39,736 bases of DNA from positions 1-39,736 of the forward strand of contig JAEZGK010000101.1 of assembly GCA_023437365.1 (NCBI GenBank), in the 5' to 3' direction. Each line of letters opens with the position of its first letter. The stretch's first letter is position 1. The position numbers and the translations under genes were made by a program. Below the pieces are notes generated by a model that did not search any database, had not been told where the DNA came from, and saw nothing but the letters and a program-made list of their open reading frames with translations. The stretch comes from Bacillota bacterium (lineage in GTDB: Bacteria; Bacillota; Clostridia; Lachnospirales; Lachnospiraceae). Shown here piece after piece: positions 1-7,451 of the stretch.

Positions 1-124
1 TTTGCCATCCGGCTTCCTTCAGATTCGCAGTCACCCACGACACCCTTGCCATTGGCTATGTTCTTCCCACTACCGGGCGAACTCGGGACTTTCACCCGTT
101 GGAACGTGCGCCCGCCGGGCGCAC
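1..124 (-). mobile_element. Group II intron (class C-like), 5' portion, runs off the left edge
   Basis: Read on the minus strand, the segment starting at base 124 opens with GTGCG, the usual 5' end of a bacterial group II intron, inside a GC-rich hairpin, followed by the domain I-like stretch CCAACGGGTGAAAGTCCCGA. It continues to the window edge, so only the first 124 bases of the ribozyme are present and its reverse transcriptase lies outside. The insertion point is a few bases behind the T-rich end of the sigK terminator. Class C introns are known to insert downstream of intrinsic terminator hairpins, so position and sequence agree. The class assignment is inference from the site and the 5' sequence. 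Confidence 0.85.
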
Positions 125-129
125 ACCGA

Positions 130-177
130 AAAATAACCACCGGAAAGCTCTGTATTTCTCTTTCCGATGGTTATTTT
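130..177 (-). terminator. Rho-independent terminator of sigK
   Basis: The minus strand has an 18-bp stem (arms 160-177 and 130-147, one G-U pair, 12-base loop) followed by TTTTTCGG. The stem begins within the sigK stop codon. The intron 5' end lies only about five bases after the T-tract, which makes this hairpin the likely target of the intron. Confidence 0.9.
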
Positions 178-800
178 CATTGTTCAAAACATTCGCGCAA
201 TTTTTTTAAAGCCTTTTTCTCTATCCTACTGACATAGCTTCTGGATATCCCCAGCCTACCGGCAATTTCCCGTTGTGTGACTTCCTTATGGTTACTTAAT
301 CCGTACCGTAAACAGATAATTTCGCGTTCTCTATCAGTCAACACCTTACCGATTATGTGATACAGTTTTTTAATATCGTCTTCCAGCACTATATTCTCAA
401 CAATATCAATTTCTGCTTCTTCAATAATATCCAATAGATTTATTTCATTGCCTTCCCTATCCGATCCGATCGGATCATATAGATATACCTCTTTAGCCAA
501 ACGCTTTCCGCTTCTGAGCATCATCAGAAGCTCATTATCAATACAACGGGAGGCATACGTAGCCAGACGAATTCCCTTCTCTTCGTCAAAGGTATCTATC
601 GCTTTTATTAAACCGATTGTTCCTATCGATATCAGATCATCTGTTTCTTTATCTACCATATTGTATTTTTTGACAATATGCGCTACGAGTCTGAGATTAT
701 GTTCTATTAATTTATCTCTTGCAGTCTTGTCGCCTTCTTTACAGCGCTTCAGGTAGTCAGCTTCTTCCTTGGTGCTTAGCGGCTTTGGAAAAGACTTCAC
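177..800 (-). CDS. sigK: RNA polymerase sporulation sigma factor SigK
   Basis: This sigma-70 family protein of about 207 residues resembles mother-cell sigma K. It carries a region 2 with IEHNLRLVAHIVKKY and DDLISIGTIGLIKAI, the SigK-like YDPIGSDREGNE segment, and a region 4 helix-turn-helix TQREIAGRLGISRSYVSRIEK near the C-terminus. In the family it directs late mother-cell transcription (spore coat, cortex, mother-cell lysis). I chose the GTG at 800 because GAGGGTG lies nine bases upstream; a TTG at 818 would overlap that site. With the GTG start there is no 20-residue pro-sequence as in B. subtilis pro-SigK, although the upstream frame is hydrophobic. The gene is intact, with no skin-type interruption; the intron sits after its terminator. 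Confidence 0.88.
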   Translation of the reverse strand: MKSFPKPLSTKEEADYLKRCKEGDKTARDKLIEHNLRLVAHIVKKYNMVDKETDDLISIGTIGLIKAIDTFDEEKGIRLATYASRCIDNELLMMLRSGKRLAKEVYLYDPIGSDREGNEINLLDIIEEAEIDIVENIVLEDDIKKLYHIIGKVLTDREREIICLRYGLSNHKEVTQREIAGRLGISRSYVSRIEKKALKKLRECFEQ

Positions 801-957
801 GAAGATAAGCACCCTCAATGCCCAAATGATTCGTTATTATCCTATGATGATAATTGACATAAAGTGCCTATCCCTCTTAAAAAAGGACAGAAGGACTAAT
901 ATAATTTTATCAGATAAGCCTAAAACGGCATCACACCTGCCAGAAATAAAAATCAGA

Positions 958-989
958 CTTACAGAACACAAAATATTGTATTCTGTAAG
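958..989 (-). terminator. Possible terminator hairpin downstream of trhP
   Basis: CTTACAGAA (958-966) pairs with TTCTGTAAG (981-989), and an inner ACAA/TTGT stem extends the hairpin. On the minus strand it is followed by a T-rich stretch (TCTGATTTTTATTT). It lies between trhP and sigK, so it could end the trhP transcript behind the tandem hairpins at 1006-1109. Confidence 0.45.
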
Positions 990-1005
990 CCCGATCATAA
1001 TGAAT

Positions 1006-1109
1006 CGAAAAGAGCTTCACTCTTTTCCAAGACGAAAAGAGTTTCACTCTTTTCCAAGACGAAAAGAGCTTCACTCTTTTCCAAGACGAAAAGAGCTTCA
1101 CTCTTTTCG
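1006..1109. repeat. 27-bp tandem repeat, each unit a hairpin (about 3.9 copies)
   Basis: Units start at 1006, 1033, 1060 and 1087 with a period of exactly 27 bases and a single C/T difference in unit two. Each contains GAAAAGAG and CTCTTTTC separated by five bases, so each folds into a hairpin. The last unit overlaps the end of trhP: its stop codon (1098-1100) is in the loop and its last codons form one arm. The array therefore looks like repeated duplication of the gene's own 3' hairpin. Low divergence suggests recent expansion by slippage. Confidence 0.9.
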
Positions 1110-2348
1110 TCTGAGTATATCATAAATCTCAAGCTTGACACCGAAATCAACATAAATCATCTGCTGCGGGTGAGGGCAGCTCTCCAGGTTGGCACCGTCT
1201 GCATCCTTGATCATCTTTACGTTAGCTTCTATTGTATCTCCGTTCGGTTTGATGATTTCGACACTTTCCCCTACGGAAAACTTATTCTTCTGTTCCAGCT
1301 CATACAGACCATCCTTACATCCCGAAATCGTTCCCAGATAGGTATAGGCCTTCTCATAGGTGTTATGATCATAGATCTGATCCTCATGGGTTGGCTTACC
1401 AAAGAAAAAGCCTGTCGTGAACTGGCGGTTCACTCCCTTTCGAATTTCTTCCATGTAAAGCGGTTTATGCGCCTCATAGAGCTCCGGGTCAGCAAAGAAC
1501 TCGTCTATTGCCTTACGATAGGTTCTGGCAACCGTAGCCACATAGAGAGCCGTCTTCATCCTGCCTTCCACCTTAAAGCTGTCGATCCCTGCTTTTACTA
1601 ACTCGGGGATATATTCAATCATACACAAATCCTTGGAATTAAAGATATAGGTTCCACGCTCATTCTCTTCAATCGGCAAATATTCCCCAGGTCTGGTCTC
1701 CTCCACTATATGATATCTCCAGCGGCAGGAGTGGGTACAAGCACCAAGATTCGCATCCCTACCGGTGAAATAATTACTCAACAGACATCTACCGGAATAA
1801 GCGATGCACATAGCCCCATGAACAAAGGTTTCTATCTCCATATTGGAAGGGATCTCGGCACGCAGCTCCCCGATCTCCTGTAAAGAAAGCTCTCTTGCGG
1901 AAACCACTCTCGATGCCCCAAGCTTATGCCAGAATTTATAGGTTTCATAATTCGTATTATTTGCCTGAGTGCTGATATGCACTTCCGTATCAGGCAGTTC
2001 TTCCATTGCAATCGTAAAGACACCGGGATCAGAAATAATCAATGCATCCGGTTTATTCTCTCCCAGCGCCTTTAATTCCCGAAAATATACCCGTATACCC
2101 TGCAGATCCTGGTTATGTGCTGTAATATTGGCAGTCACATAGACCTTCTTGCCGTAGGAATGGGCGAAGGCAATCCCTTCTTCCATATCCTTCATGGAAA
2201 AATTCTTTGCTTTTGCACGGAGACCGTAGAGATCTCCACCAATATAAATCGCATCCGCTCCATAGATTACTGCGGTTTTTAATGTTTCAAGGTTTCCGGC
2301 CGGAATTAATAGTTCAGGCTTTTTTATATATTCATTCATCATAATCAT
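1098..2348 (-). CDS. trhP: Peptidase U32 family tRNA hydroxylation protein TrhP
   Basis: A 416-residue U32 family protein. N-terminal ELLIPAGNLETLKTAV and YIGG belong to the TIM-barrel-like core, and the signature HGAMCIAYSGRCLLSNY (about 178-193) is present with cysteines at 181, 188, 204 and 208, probable iron-sulfur ligands. Family members of this size (YegQ/TrhP) are needed for 5-hydroxyuridine at position 34 of tRNAs in a prephenate-dependent reaction. The gene directly upstream is the methyltransferase TrmR, which methylates that product, so the pair fits one pathway. B. subtilis has two adjacent trhP genes; only one is here. Several ATGs cluster at the start (residues 1, 3 and 4) and none has a clear ribosome site. 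The 3' end runs into a tandem hairpin array. Confidence 0.85.
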   Translation of the reverse strand: MIMMNEYIKKPELLIPAGNLETLKTAVIYGADAIYIGGDLYGLRAKAKNFSMKDMEEGIAFAHSYGKKVYVTANITAHNQDLQGIRVYFRELKALGENKPDALIISDPGVFTIAMEELPDTEVHISTQANNTNYETYKFWHKLGASRVVSARELSLQEIGELRAEIPSNMEIETFVHGAMCIAYSGRCLLSNYFTGRDANLGACTHSCRWRYHIVEETRPGEYLPIEENERGTYIFNSKDLCMIEYIPELVKAGIDSFKVEGRMKTALYVATVARTYRKAIDEFFADPELYEAHKPLYMEEIRKGVNRQFTTGFFFGKPTHEDQIYDHNTYEKAYTYLGTISGCKDGLYELEQKNKFSVGESVEIIKPNGDTIEANVKMIKDADGANLESCPHPQQMIYVDFGVKLEIYDILRRKE

Positions 2349-2415
2349 CCATTCTACAGCCGAAGCCTCTTACTTTCGCTGCCGGCACTAATCCACTGCA
2401 TAAATTTATGGGTAC

Positions 2416-3084
2416 CTACTGCTTCCCTGCTATTCTATGACTCAAGGCAATCCCATCCCCTACCGGAAGGATGACGGTACTCAGCTCCTCCATATGGGTG
2501 ATGGTATAAAGATATTCCCGCATCCGGGCATGTATTGTTCTGTCTCTTCTTGTGATACTGTATCGGGAGTTTATCACGGTTCCATCCTGTAATACATTGT
2601 CTGTAACCAGCATACCGCCCTTAGACAGCAGCTTCATTAATTCCGGCAGAAAGCTCATATATTGAGCTTTGGCAGCGTCAAGAAAGATAAAATCATATTG
2701 CTGCTTCTGCTCTGCAAGTGTTTGCAGTACCTCAAGCGCTTCCCCTTTCAGCAGGGTGATCTTATCCTTTTGGGGAAATCTCGGATCTGCAAGATTCTTA
2801 TCCGCTTCTACGAGTCGCATTGCAACCTTCTCAATCGTCGTAATCCTGCATTCCGGTATCGTATATTCACTCATAAAGAGGGCGGAAAAGCCAATGGCTG
2901 TTCCGACCTCAAGAATATTTTTGGGTTGTTGTAATTGGAGCAGAAATTTCAGGACTCCCTGAGTTTCTTTCTTAATGATGGGCACATACTTTTCCAGTGC
3001 TTCTCTCTCCAGTGTTGCCAGTTCCCCCGGCAGCTCTGCTTCCAGAGAATTGATATAAGCAGTTATTCTTTCGTTTATAATCAT
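2416..3084 (-). CDS. trmR: tRNA 5-hydroxyuridine O-methyltransferase TrmR
   Basis: A class I SAM-dependent O-methyltransferase of 222 residues. The SAM-binding motif LEVGTAIGFS is at 58-67; Asp136 (FLDAAKAQY) and Asp162-Asn163 (TDNVLQDG) match the metal-binding residues of the catechol-methyltransferase-like family. Its place between an MltG-like gene and a U32 gene is the same as yrrM (trmR) in B. subtilis, where the enzyme converts 5-hydroxyuridine to 5-methoxyuridine in tRNA wobble positions. It is probably cotranscribed with trhP (gap of 67 bases). Without that context it would only be called an O-methyltransferase family 3 protein. Confidence 0.85.
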   Translation of the reverse strand: MIINERITAYINSLEAELPGELATLEREALEKYVPIIKKETQGVLKFLLQLQQPKNILEVGTAIGFSALFMSEYTIPECRITTIEKVAMRLVEADKNLADPRFPQKDKITLLKGEALEVLQTLAEQKQQYDFIFLDAAKAQYMSFLPELMKLLSKGGMLVTDNVLQDGTVINSRYSITRRDRTIHARMREYLYTITHMEELSTVILPVGDGIALSHRIAGKQ

Positions 3085-3210
3085 CGCATCTCTCTTTTCC
3101 CTATCTATTCACTATGCCTTACTGTATATACCAAGGACTACGCAGGTTTTAACAGGTGATCAAGTACTTTACTCGTAGGAGCGAATGCTTTACCAGTATG
3201 AGTAAATGCT

Positions 3211-3768
3211 TTATTCACTTTCTTCTGCACCGGTATCCGAATTGGTACCATCATACATCTCTGATTCTGTATTCTGGTCTGCATCCTGAGTATCTGTGCT
3301 ATCGGTATCGGTTGCTCCGTCACCGTCCTGATTCTCCTTCTCCTGAACCGTTTTCTCAGAATCCTCGTCCTTAACGATTGATTGGGAATAGTCTGTGATC
3401 ACAGATAAGATTTCTTCATAGGTCATAGCCGAATTGATGACATAGGTCCCCGGCATGATAACATATTCCGTCAGCTTCGTCTTAAGATAGAAGGGATACT
3501 TATTCTCTATTACACGATAAGTCTCCAGCTTTGTAGCAATATCCATCTTGGAATCACCCTTCTTGACCTGGAATATGACCTCTCTGCCGGGCGCTTCCTC
3601 CAGTGCCACCGGTCCATAGACCTGATACGCAAAGGCATAAGCAGACTTGCTGAAGCTAATAATCAGAAAGACCACCAGGATATAGAAGATGATATTTAAA
3701 AGCGTTCGTACGATAAAGCTCGTAATTTTTAATGTTAATTTCACAGCCGTGGATTTCGTTGCCATCAC
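3211..3768 (-). CDS. Short MltG/YceG-like membrane protein without the catalytic domain
   Basis: 185 residues: a basic N-terminus, one membrane segment (about 20-45), then an extracellular region with IFQVKKGDSKMDIATKLE and a following helix, like the LysM-like N-terminal module of MltG (YceG), and a final stretch of about 55 residues very rich in Asp, Glu, Ser and Thr. The large transglycosylase domain of true MltG (usually more than 300 residues in total) is missing. Its position directly before trmR is that of yrrL (mltG) in B. subtilis, so this is the syntenic counterpart in reduced form. A role as a peptidoglycan-associated scaffold is conjecture. No frameshifted remainder is evident in the 126 bases behind it. 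Confidence 0.65.
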   Translation of the reverse strand: MMATKSTAVKLTLKITSFIVRTLLNIIFYILVVFLIISFSKSAYAFAYQVYGPVALEEAPGREVIFQVKKGDSKMDIATKLETYRVIENKYPFYLKTKLTEYVIMPGTYVINSAMTYEEILSVITDYSQSIVKDEDSEKTVQEKENQDGDGATDTDSTDTQDADQNTESEMYDGTNSDTGAEESE

Positions 3769-3809
3769 TTAATCTCCATTCTACCTATTTCTCACACTTC
3801 CAACCAGGT

Positions 3810-3918
3810 CCGACAGCGTCGGGAGCAAATGCTCGAAGCTGAAGAAGAACAAGCAGCATGCATCATCTACGTGAATTCATGGATTATCAACTCACGTTGC
3901 GAGCATGCGCAGTTCTTC
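3810..3918. other. Structured non-coding stretch between rnjA and the MltG-like gene
   Basis: Three inverted repeats follow one another: CCGAC/GTCGG (3810-3822), GAGCA/TGCTC (3823-3834), and a long interrupted hairpin with arms GAAGAAC/GTTCTTC (3844-3850 and 3912-3918), GCATGC/GCATGC (3856-3861 and 3903-3908) and ACGTGA/TCACGT (3869-3874 and 3892-3897). On the plus strand this is followed by a terminator-like hairpin. It may be a processing or attenuation structure within the minus-strand operon, or a small plus-strand RNA. Confidence 0.5.
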
Positions 3919-3921
3919 AAG

Positions 3922-3950
3922 AGAAATTTGGTATTTTCAAATTTCTTTTT
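3922..3950 (+). terminator. Terminator-like hairpin pointing to the plus strand
   Basis: AGAAATTTG (3922-3930) pairs with CAAATTTCT (3938-3946), with TTTTAT next on the plus strand. It overlaps the end of rnjA by two bases. No plus-strand gene precedes it, so it would end either antisense transcription or a small RNA from the structured stretch at 3810-3918. On the minus strand the hairpin has no T-tract. Confidence 0.5.
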
Positions 3951-5631
3951 ATACTTCCATTATGATGGGCAGGATCATCGGATTTCTCTTCGTCTTCTTC
4001 CAGATAAAATCACCCAAAGAATCCCTGATTTCCGTCTTCATCTTGCCCCAATCCGCATTGCTTTTCATAAGGCATTTATCTAAAGCTCGCTCTACTACGT
4101 CCCTGGCCTCATCCATCAGATTTTCTGACTCTCTGACATATACGAAGCCTCGTGATACGATATCAGGACCTGCCATGACTGCATTACTGTATTTCTCAAG
4201 GGAGATAACTACGATGATGAGTCCATTCTCTGATAGAAGCTGTCTGTCGCGAAGTACGATATTGCCTACATCGCCGACACCGAGACCGTCTACCAGAATT
4301 CCACCGGAAGGAACCTCTCCGGTAATCGCCCCTCTCTCCTGGGATAAGGTTAATTCATCTCCGGAGGATAGGATAAAGATATTCTCCTTCTGAATTCCCA
4401 GGGCTTGTGCCAGCTCTGCGTGGCGGATCAGGTGCTTATATTCACCGTGAACCGGTACTGCATACTTCGGCTTTAACAGCGTATACATCAGTTTAATCTC
4501 TTCCTGGCAGGCATGTCCGGATACATGAGTATCCTGATAGATTACCTTGGCTCCCTTCATCGAAAGGTCATTGATTACCTTGGAAACTGCCTTCTCATTG
4601 CCGGGGATTGGGGTAGAGCTTAAGATTACTACATCTCCGGGTTTAATTGAAACCTTCTTGTGAATGGAAGCCGCCATTCTCGGCAGGGCCGCCATGGATT
4701 CTCCCTGGCTTCCTGTAGTGATCAGTACCAGTTGATCATCCGTATAATTCTTCATCTGTTCAACATCAATCAGCATATTATCAGCCATCTTGATATAGCC
4801 GAGCTCGTTGGCTACAGTAATGATGTTCACCATACTTCTGCCTTCGATTACGATTTTTCTGTTATATTTCGCTGCAGAATTGATAATCTGCTGAACCCTG
4901 TCCACGTTGGATGCAAAGGTAGCTACGATAATTCTCTGCTTTGCATAGTCAGAGAAGATGCTATCAAAGGTCTTGCCGACGGAGCTCTCCGACATGGTAT
5001 AGCCAGGACGTTCCACATTAGTGCTGTCGCACATCAGTGCTAATACACCCTTCTTGCCGATCTCACCAATTCTTTGCAGATCGATGGGTTCGCCGTATAC
5101 CGGTGTAAAGTCTACTTTAAAATCACCCGTGTGAAAAAGGATACCGGCAGGTGTGAAAATCGCCAGTGCCGCTGCATCCGCAATACTATGATTTGTACGG
5201 ATAAATTCGATACGGAAGCATCCCAGATTAATAGATTGACCGTACTTGATTACCTTCCGCTTTGTGTTCTTTAACAAATTATGTTCCTTTAATTTACTCT
5301 CAATAATTGCATTGGTAAGCTTTGTAGAATAAATCGGCACATTTACTTCTTTTAATACATAGGGCAGGGAGCCAATGTGATCCTCATGTCCGTGTGTAAT
5401 GACGAAGCCCTTCACCTTATCGATGTTATCCTTTAAGTAGGTTACATCAGGTATTACCAGGTCAATTCCCAGCATCTCGTCCTCAGGGAAGGACAGACCG
5501 CAATCGATGACAATGATGCTGTCCTCATATTCAATTGCAGTGATATTCATACCTATTTGTTCCAAGCCGCCAAGCGGAATGATCTTTACTCCCTGTAATT
5601 CTGTCTGTTTCATTATGTTCTTTTCTTTCAA
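3949..5631 (-). CDS. rnjA: Ribonuclease J
   Basis: A 560-residue beta-CASP metallo-beta-lactamase. The metal motif is HGHEDHIG at 80-87 (His80, His82, Asp84, His85), and further family motifs include FHTGDFKVD and a C-terminal VHGEYKHL. RNase J has 5'-to-3' exonuclease and endonuclease activity in mRNA decay and rRNA maturation in Gram-positive bacteria. The start is a TTG at 5631, placed nine bases behind GGAGG; the ATG six codons later lacks such spacing. It sits between fur and the MltG-like gene. Length and motifs are normal. Confidence 0.93.
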   Translation of the reverse strand: MKEKNIMKQTELQGVKIIPLGGLEQIGMNITAIEYEDSIIVIDCGLSFPEDEMLGIDLVIPDVTYLKDNIDKVKGFVITHGHEDHIGSLPYVLKEVNVPIYSTKLTNAIIESKLKEHNLLKNTKRKVIKYGQSINLGCFRIEFIRTNHSIADAAALAIFTPAGILFHTGDFKVDFTPVYGEPIDLQRIGEIGKKGVLALMCDSTNVERPGYTMSESSVGKTFDSIFSDYAKQRIIVATFASNVDRVQQIINSAAKYNRKIVIEGRSMVNIITVANELGYIKMADNMLIDVEQMKNYTDDQLVLITTGSQGESMAALPRMAASIHKKVSIKPGDVVILSSTPIPGNEKAVSKVINDLSMKGAKVIYQDTHVSGHACQEEIKLMYTLLKPKYAVPVHGEYKHLIRHAELAQALGIQKENIFILSSGDELTLSQERGAITGEVPSGGILVDGLGVGDVGNIVLRDRQLLSENGLIIVVISLEKYSNAVMAGPDIVSRGFVYVRESENLMDEARDVVERALDKCLMKSNADWGKMKTEIRDSLGDFIWKKTKRNPMILPIIMEV

Positions 5632-5754
5632 ATAATTGCACCTCCAATGGTTTTATGTACTTTCTTTTATCCATTAACTAAGTGCATCAGATAAAATGAC
5701 TGCATTATACAATACAATCATAAACAAATATATTCTTACATTTGCCCGATTAGA

Positions 5755-6213
5755 TTAAATAGATTCTTTTGCCCTGCATTTCTTACAATGGCCATAAAGC
5801 TTCACTTCATGGTCTGCCACGAGAAATCCCATGGTTTCGTTAATCCGTTCTTCCAACGTCTCTAATAGATCATCCTGAAAAGCGTATATATTTCCGCAGT
5901 CCAGACATATCAAATGATGATGATGGTGGCAGGCATCTTCCTTTTTGCCCTTGCTAATCTCATAGCGCACATAGCCATCATCAAGATTTAATTTATCTAT
6001 CAGATTCAATTCCGATAATACTTGAATCGTACGGTAAACAGTAGCAATTCCAATCTCAGGGTATCTCTTCTTCACGTAATCATATATTTCTTCCGCGGTC
6101 AGATGCTTCCCCGGTCTGCTGTCTAATACCTCCAGTATCGCTACTCTCTGAGTGGTAACCTTCAGTCCGTTCAGCTTCAACAAACTTTTAAATTGTTCCT
6201 GGTTTTCAGGCAT
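5755..6213 (-). CDS. Fur family metal-responsive transcriptional repressor
   Basis: About 152 residues. The N-terminal winged helix contains KVTTQRVAILEVL and the recognition segment GIATVYRTIQVLSEL. The C-terminal half has the His-rich HHHHHLICLDCG metal site and a structural zinc pair (CLDC and CKKC). Family members repress iron, zinc or peroxide genes; Fur, Zur and PerR cannot be separated here. The ATG at 6213 is preferred because AGGTGA precedes it, whereas the ATG at 6231 has no ribosome site. It follows the DUF1292 gene by 37 bases, in the same operon. Confidence 0.85.
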   Translation of the reverse strand: MPENQEQFKSLLKLNGLKVTTQRVAILEVLDSRPGKHLTAEEIYDYVKKRYPEIGIATVYRTIQVLSELNLIDKLNLDDGYVRYEISKGKKEDACHHHHHLICLDCGNIYAFQDDLLETLEERINETMGFLVADHEVKLYGHCKKCRAKESI

Positions 6214-6250
6214 ATCGTCACCTAATTTCATCTAATCTATATCCATGCAT

Positions 6251-6523
6251 TTAATATAATTCAATATCATCTAATAATTCTTTAAAAATTGCGGCAACTG
6301 ATTGTAGTTCCCTATCGTCTTCCACAATATCGTATACTGCCTCTTCGTCAGTATCCTTAGAAATATCCTTCAAAATAAGAGCCTCGGCTTCCTCATCCTC
6401 TTCTACGGCTGTGCTGACTAAGAGATAGTCGATTCCACCCAGTCTTGTTTGTTCCAACACCTGAAAAACTACCTCTTCGCCATCCTCTGAGGTCACAATA
6501 ATCTCATCCGGTCTGTTTTCCAT
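6251..6523 (-). CDS. yrzB: DUF1292 family protein (YrzB-like)
   Basis: A very acidic protein of about 90 residues starting MENRPDEIIVTSEDGEEV. The short beta-rich pattern with DGEEVVFQVLEQ and YLLV is characteristic of DUF1292. The function is unknown; in Firmicutes it sits beside ruvX and ireB as it does here. I start at 6523 because GGAG lies six bases before that ATG; an upstream in-frame GTG at 6547 has no such site. Confidence 0.8.
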   Translation of the reverse strand: MENRPDEIIVTSEDGEEVVFQVLEQTRLGGIDYLLVSTAVEEDEEAEALILKDISKDTDEEAVYDIVEDDRELQSVAAIFKELLDDIELY

Positions 6524-6567
6524 TCTGATCTCCATTCTTATAAACACTTATAGCAATACCTTTCGGT

Positions 6568-7008
6568 CTAATTGTCCTGTTTCATTAAATATAATTTATC
6601 CAGATAGCCCTGTAATATCAGTACTGCAGCCAGTTTATCCACTACCTTAGCTTTTTCCTCATAATCCAGGCCCCCCTGGGTTAACACTTGATTGGCTGCA
6701 ACCGTTGTCAGCCTCTCATCCCATAGAATCACGGGAAGTCCTGTCCTCTGTCTCAGCTTTTCTGCAAATTCCTCTGACTTTACAGCGCGTTCTCCTACCG
6801 TATTATTCAAATGCTTCGGATAGCCCAGTACTATTGTTTCAATCTCATATTGCGCAATCAATTCTTCTATTCTCGCTAAGGTCTGTCGAATCTTATTCTC
6901 CTGCTTTCTGCGGATGACTTCAATTCCCTGGGCCGTCAGCAATAGAGCGTCACTGATGGCAACTCCTACTGTTACTGAACCGTAGTCCAATCCCATTATT
7001 CTCTTCAT
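6568..7008 (-). CDS. ruvX: Holliday junction resolvase-like protein RuvX (YqgF)
   Basis: About 146 residues with an RNase H-like fold. The opening MGLDYGSVTVGVAISD holds the first acidic residue, IVLGYPKHLNN is the second strand region, and LWDERLTTVAA and VDKLAAVLILQGYL are the conserved C-terminal motifs. The family has been linked to 5' maturation of 16S rRNA and, by fold, to Holliday junction resolution. The start at 7008 is chosen for GGAAG six bases upstream and because MKRIMGLDYG is the normal N-terminus. It lies between ireB and DUF1292 as in other Firmicutes. Confidence 0.9.
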   Translation of the reverse strand: MKRIMGLDYGSVTVGVAISDALLLTAQGIEVIRRKQENKIRQTLARIEELIAQYEIETIVLGYPKHLNNTVGERAVKSEEFAEKLRQRTGLPVILWDERLTTVAANQVLTQGGLDYEEKAKVVDKLAAVLILQGYLDKLYLMKQDN

Positions 7009-7091
7009 TCTATTCTTCCATTCCGCCGAAGCCATCACATTTCCAAGCACGCCCCGCAAAGTCGATTCATTTCCGGACTTATCAGCTGCTG

Positions 7092-7370
7092 TTATTTGGA
7101 TTCTTTTATCTGGCTGAGTCCTTTATCAATGTAAAAACGCAACAATTCTTCAATTATTTCATCACGCTCTACCTTCATGATCAGGCTTCTTGCGCCTTTA
7201 TGACTCGTTATGTAGGTGGGATCTCCCGACATAACATATCCAACGATCTGGTTGACAGGATTATACCCCTTTTCTGTTAAAGCTGAATATACTGTCTGAA
7301 TCACATCACTGACTACAACCTCCGTGTCCTTCTGTACCTTAAAATATTGCGTATTGCTTAATTTCTGCAT
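7092..7370 (-). CDS. ireB: IreB family regulatory phosphoprotein (DUF965)
   Basis: 92 residues with the typical sequence SDVIQTVYSALTEKGYNP and GYVMSGDPTYITSHKGAR. In Enterococcus, IreB is a substrate of the PASTA kinase IreK and restrains cephalosporin resistance; in B. subtilis the orthologue is YrzL. It heads the ruvX-DUF1292-fur run and follows mtaB by 81 bases. The upstream AAGGAAGTG is a reasonable ribosome site. Confidence 0.9.
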   Translation of the reverse strand: MQKLSNTQYFKVQKDTEVVVSDVIQTVYSALTEKGYNPVNQIVGYVMSGDPTYITSHKGARSLIMKVERDEIIEELLRFYIDKGLSQIKESK

Positions 7371-7451
7371 TGAATCACTTCCTTCTTCTCCATAATAACA
7401 TCCAACCTAACCATTCTATAGTTATTATATTAATATATTTATCCAAAAAAT

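Noticed and set aside
46..237. A 63-residue plus-strand frame at the left edge
   Set aside because: It is antisense to the intron ribozyme and the sigK terminator.
1..818. sigK interrupted by a skin-like element
   Set aside because: The frame is complete from region 2 to region 4, and the intron lies behind the terminator, not within the gene.
1006..1109. Short CRISPR-like array
   Set aside because: The 27-base units are directly adjacent with no unique spacers, and no cas gene is present.
3138..3323. A 61-residue minus-strand protein with KAFTHTGKAFAPTSK repeats
   Set aside because: It overlaps the MltG-like gene end in another frame and lacks a ribosome site; the weak repeats arise from degenerate DNA behind that gene.
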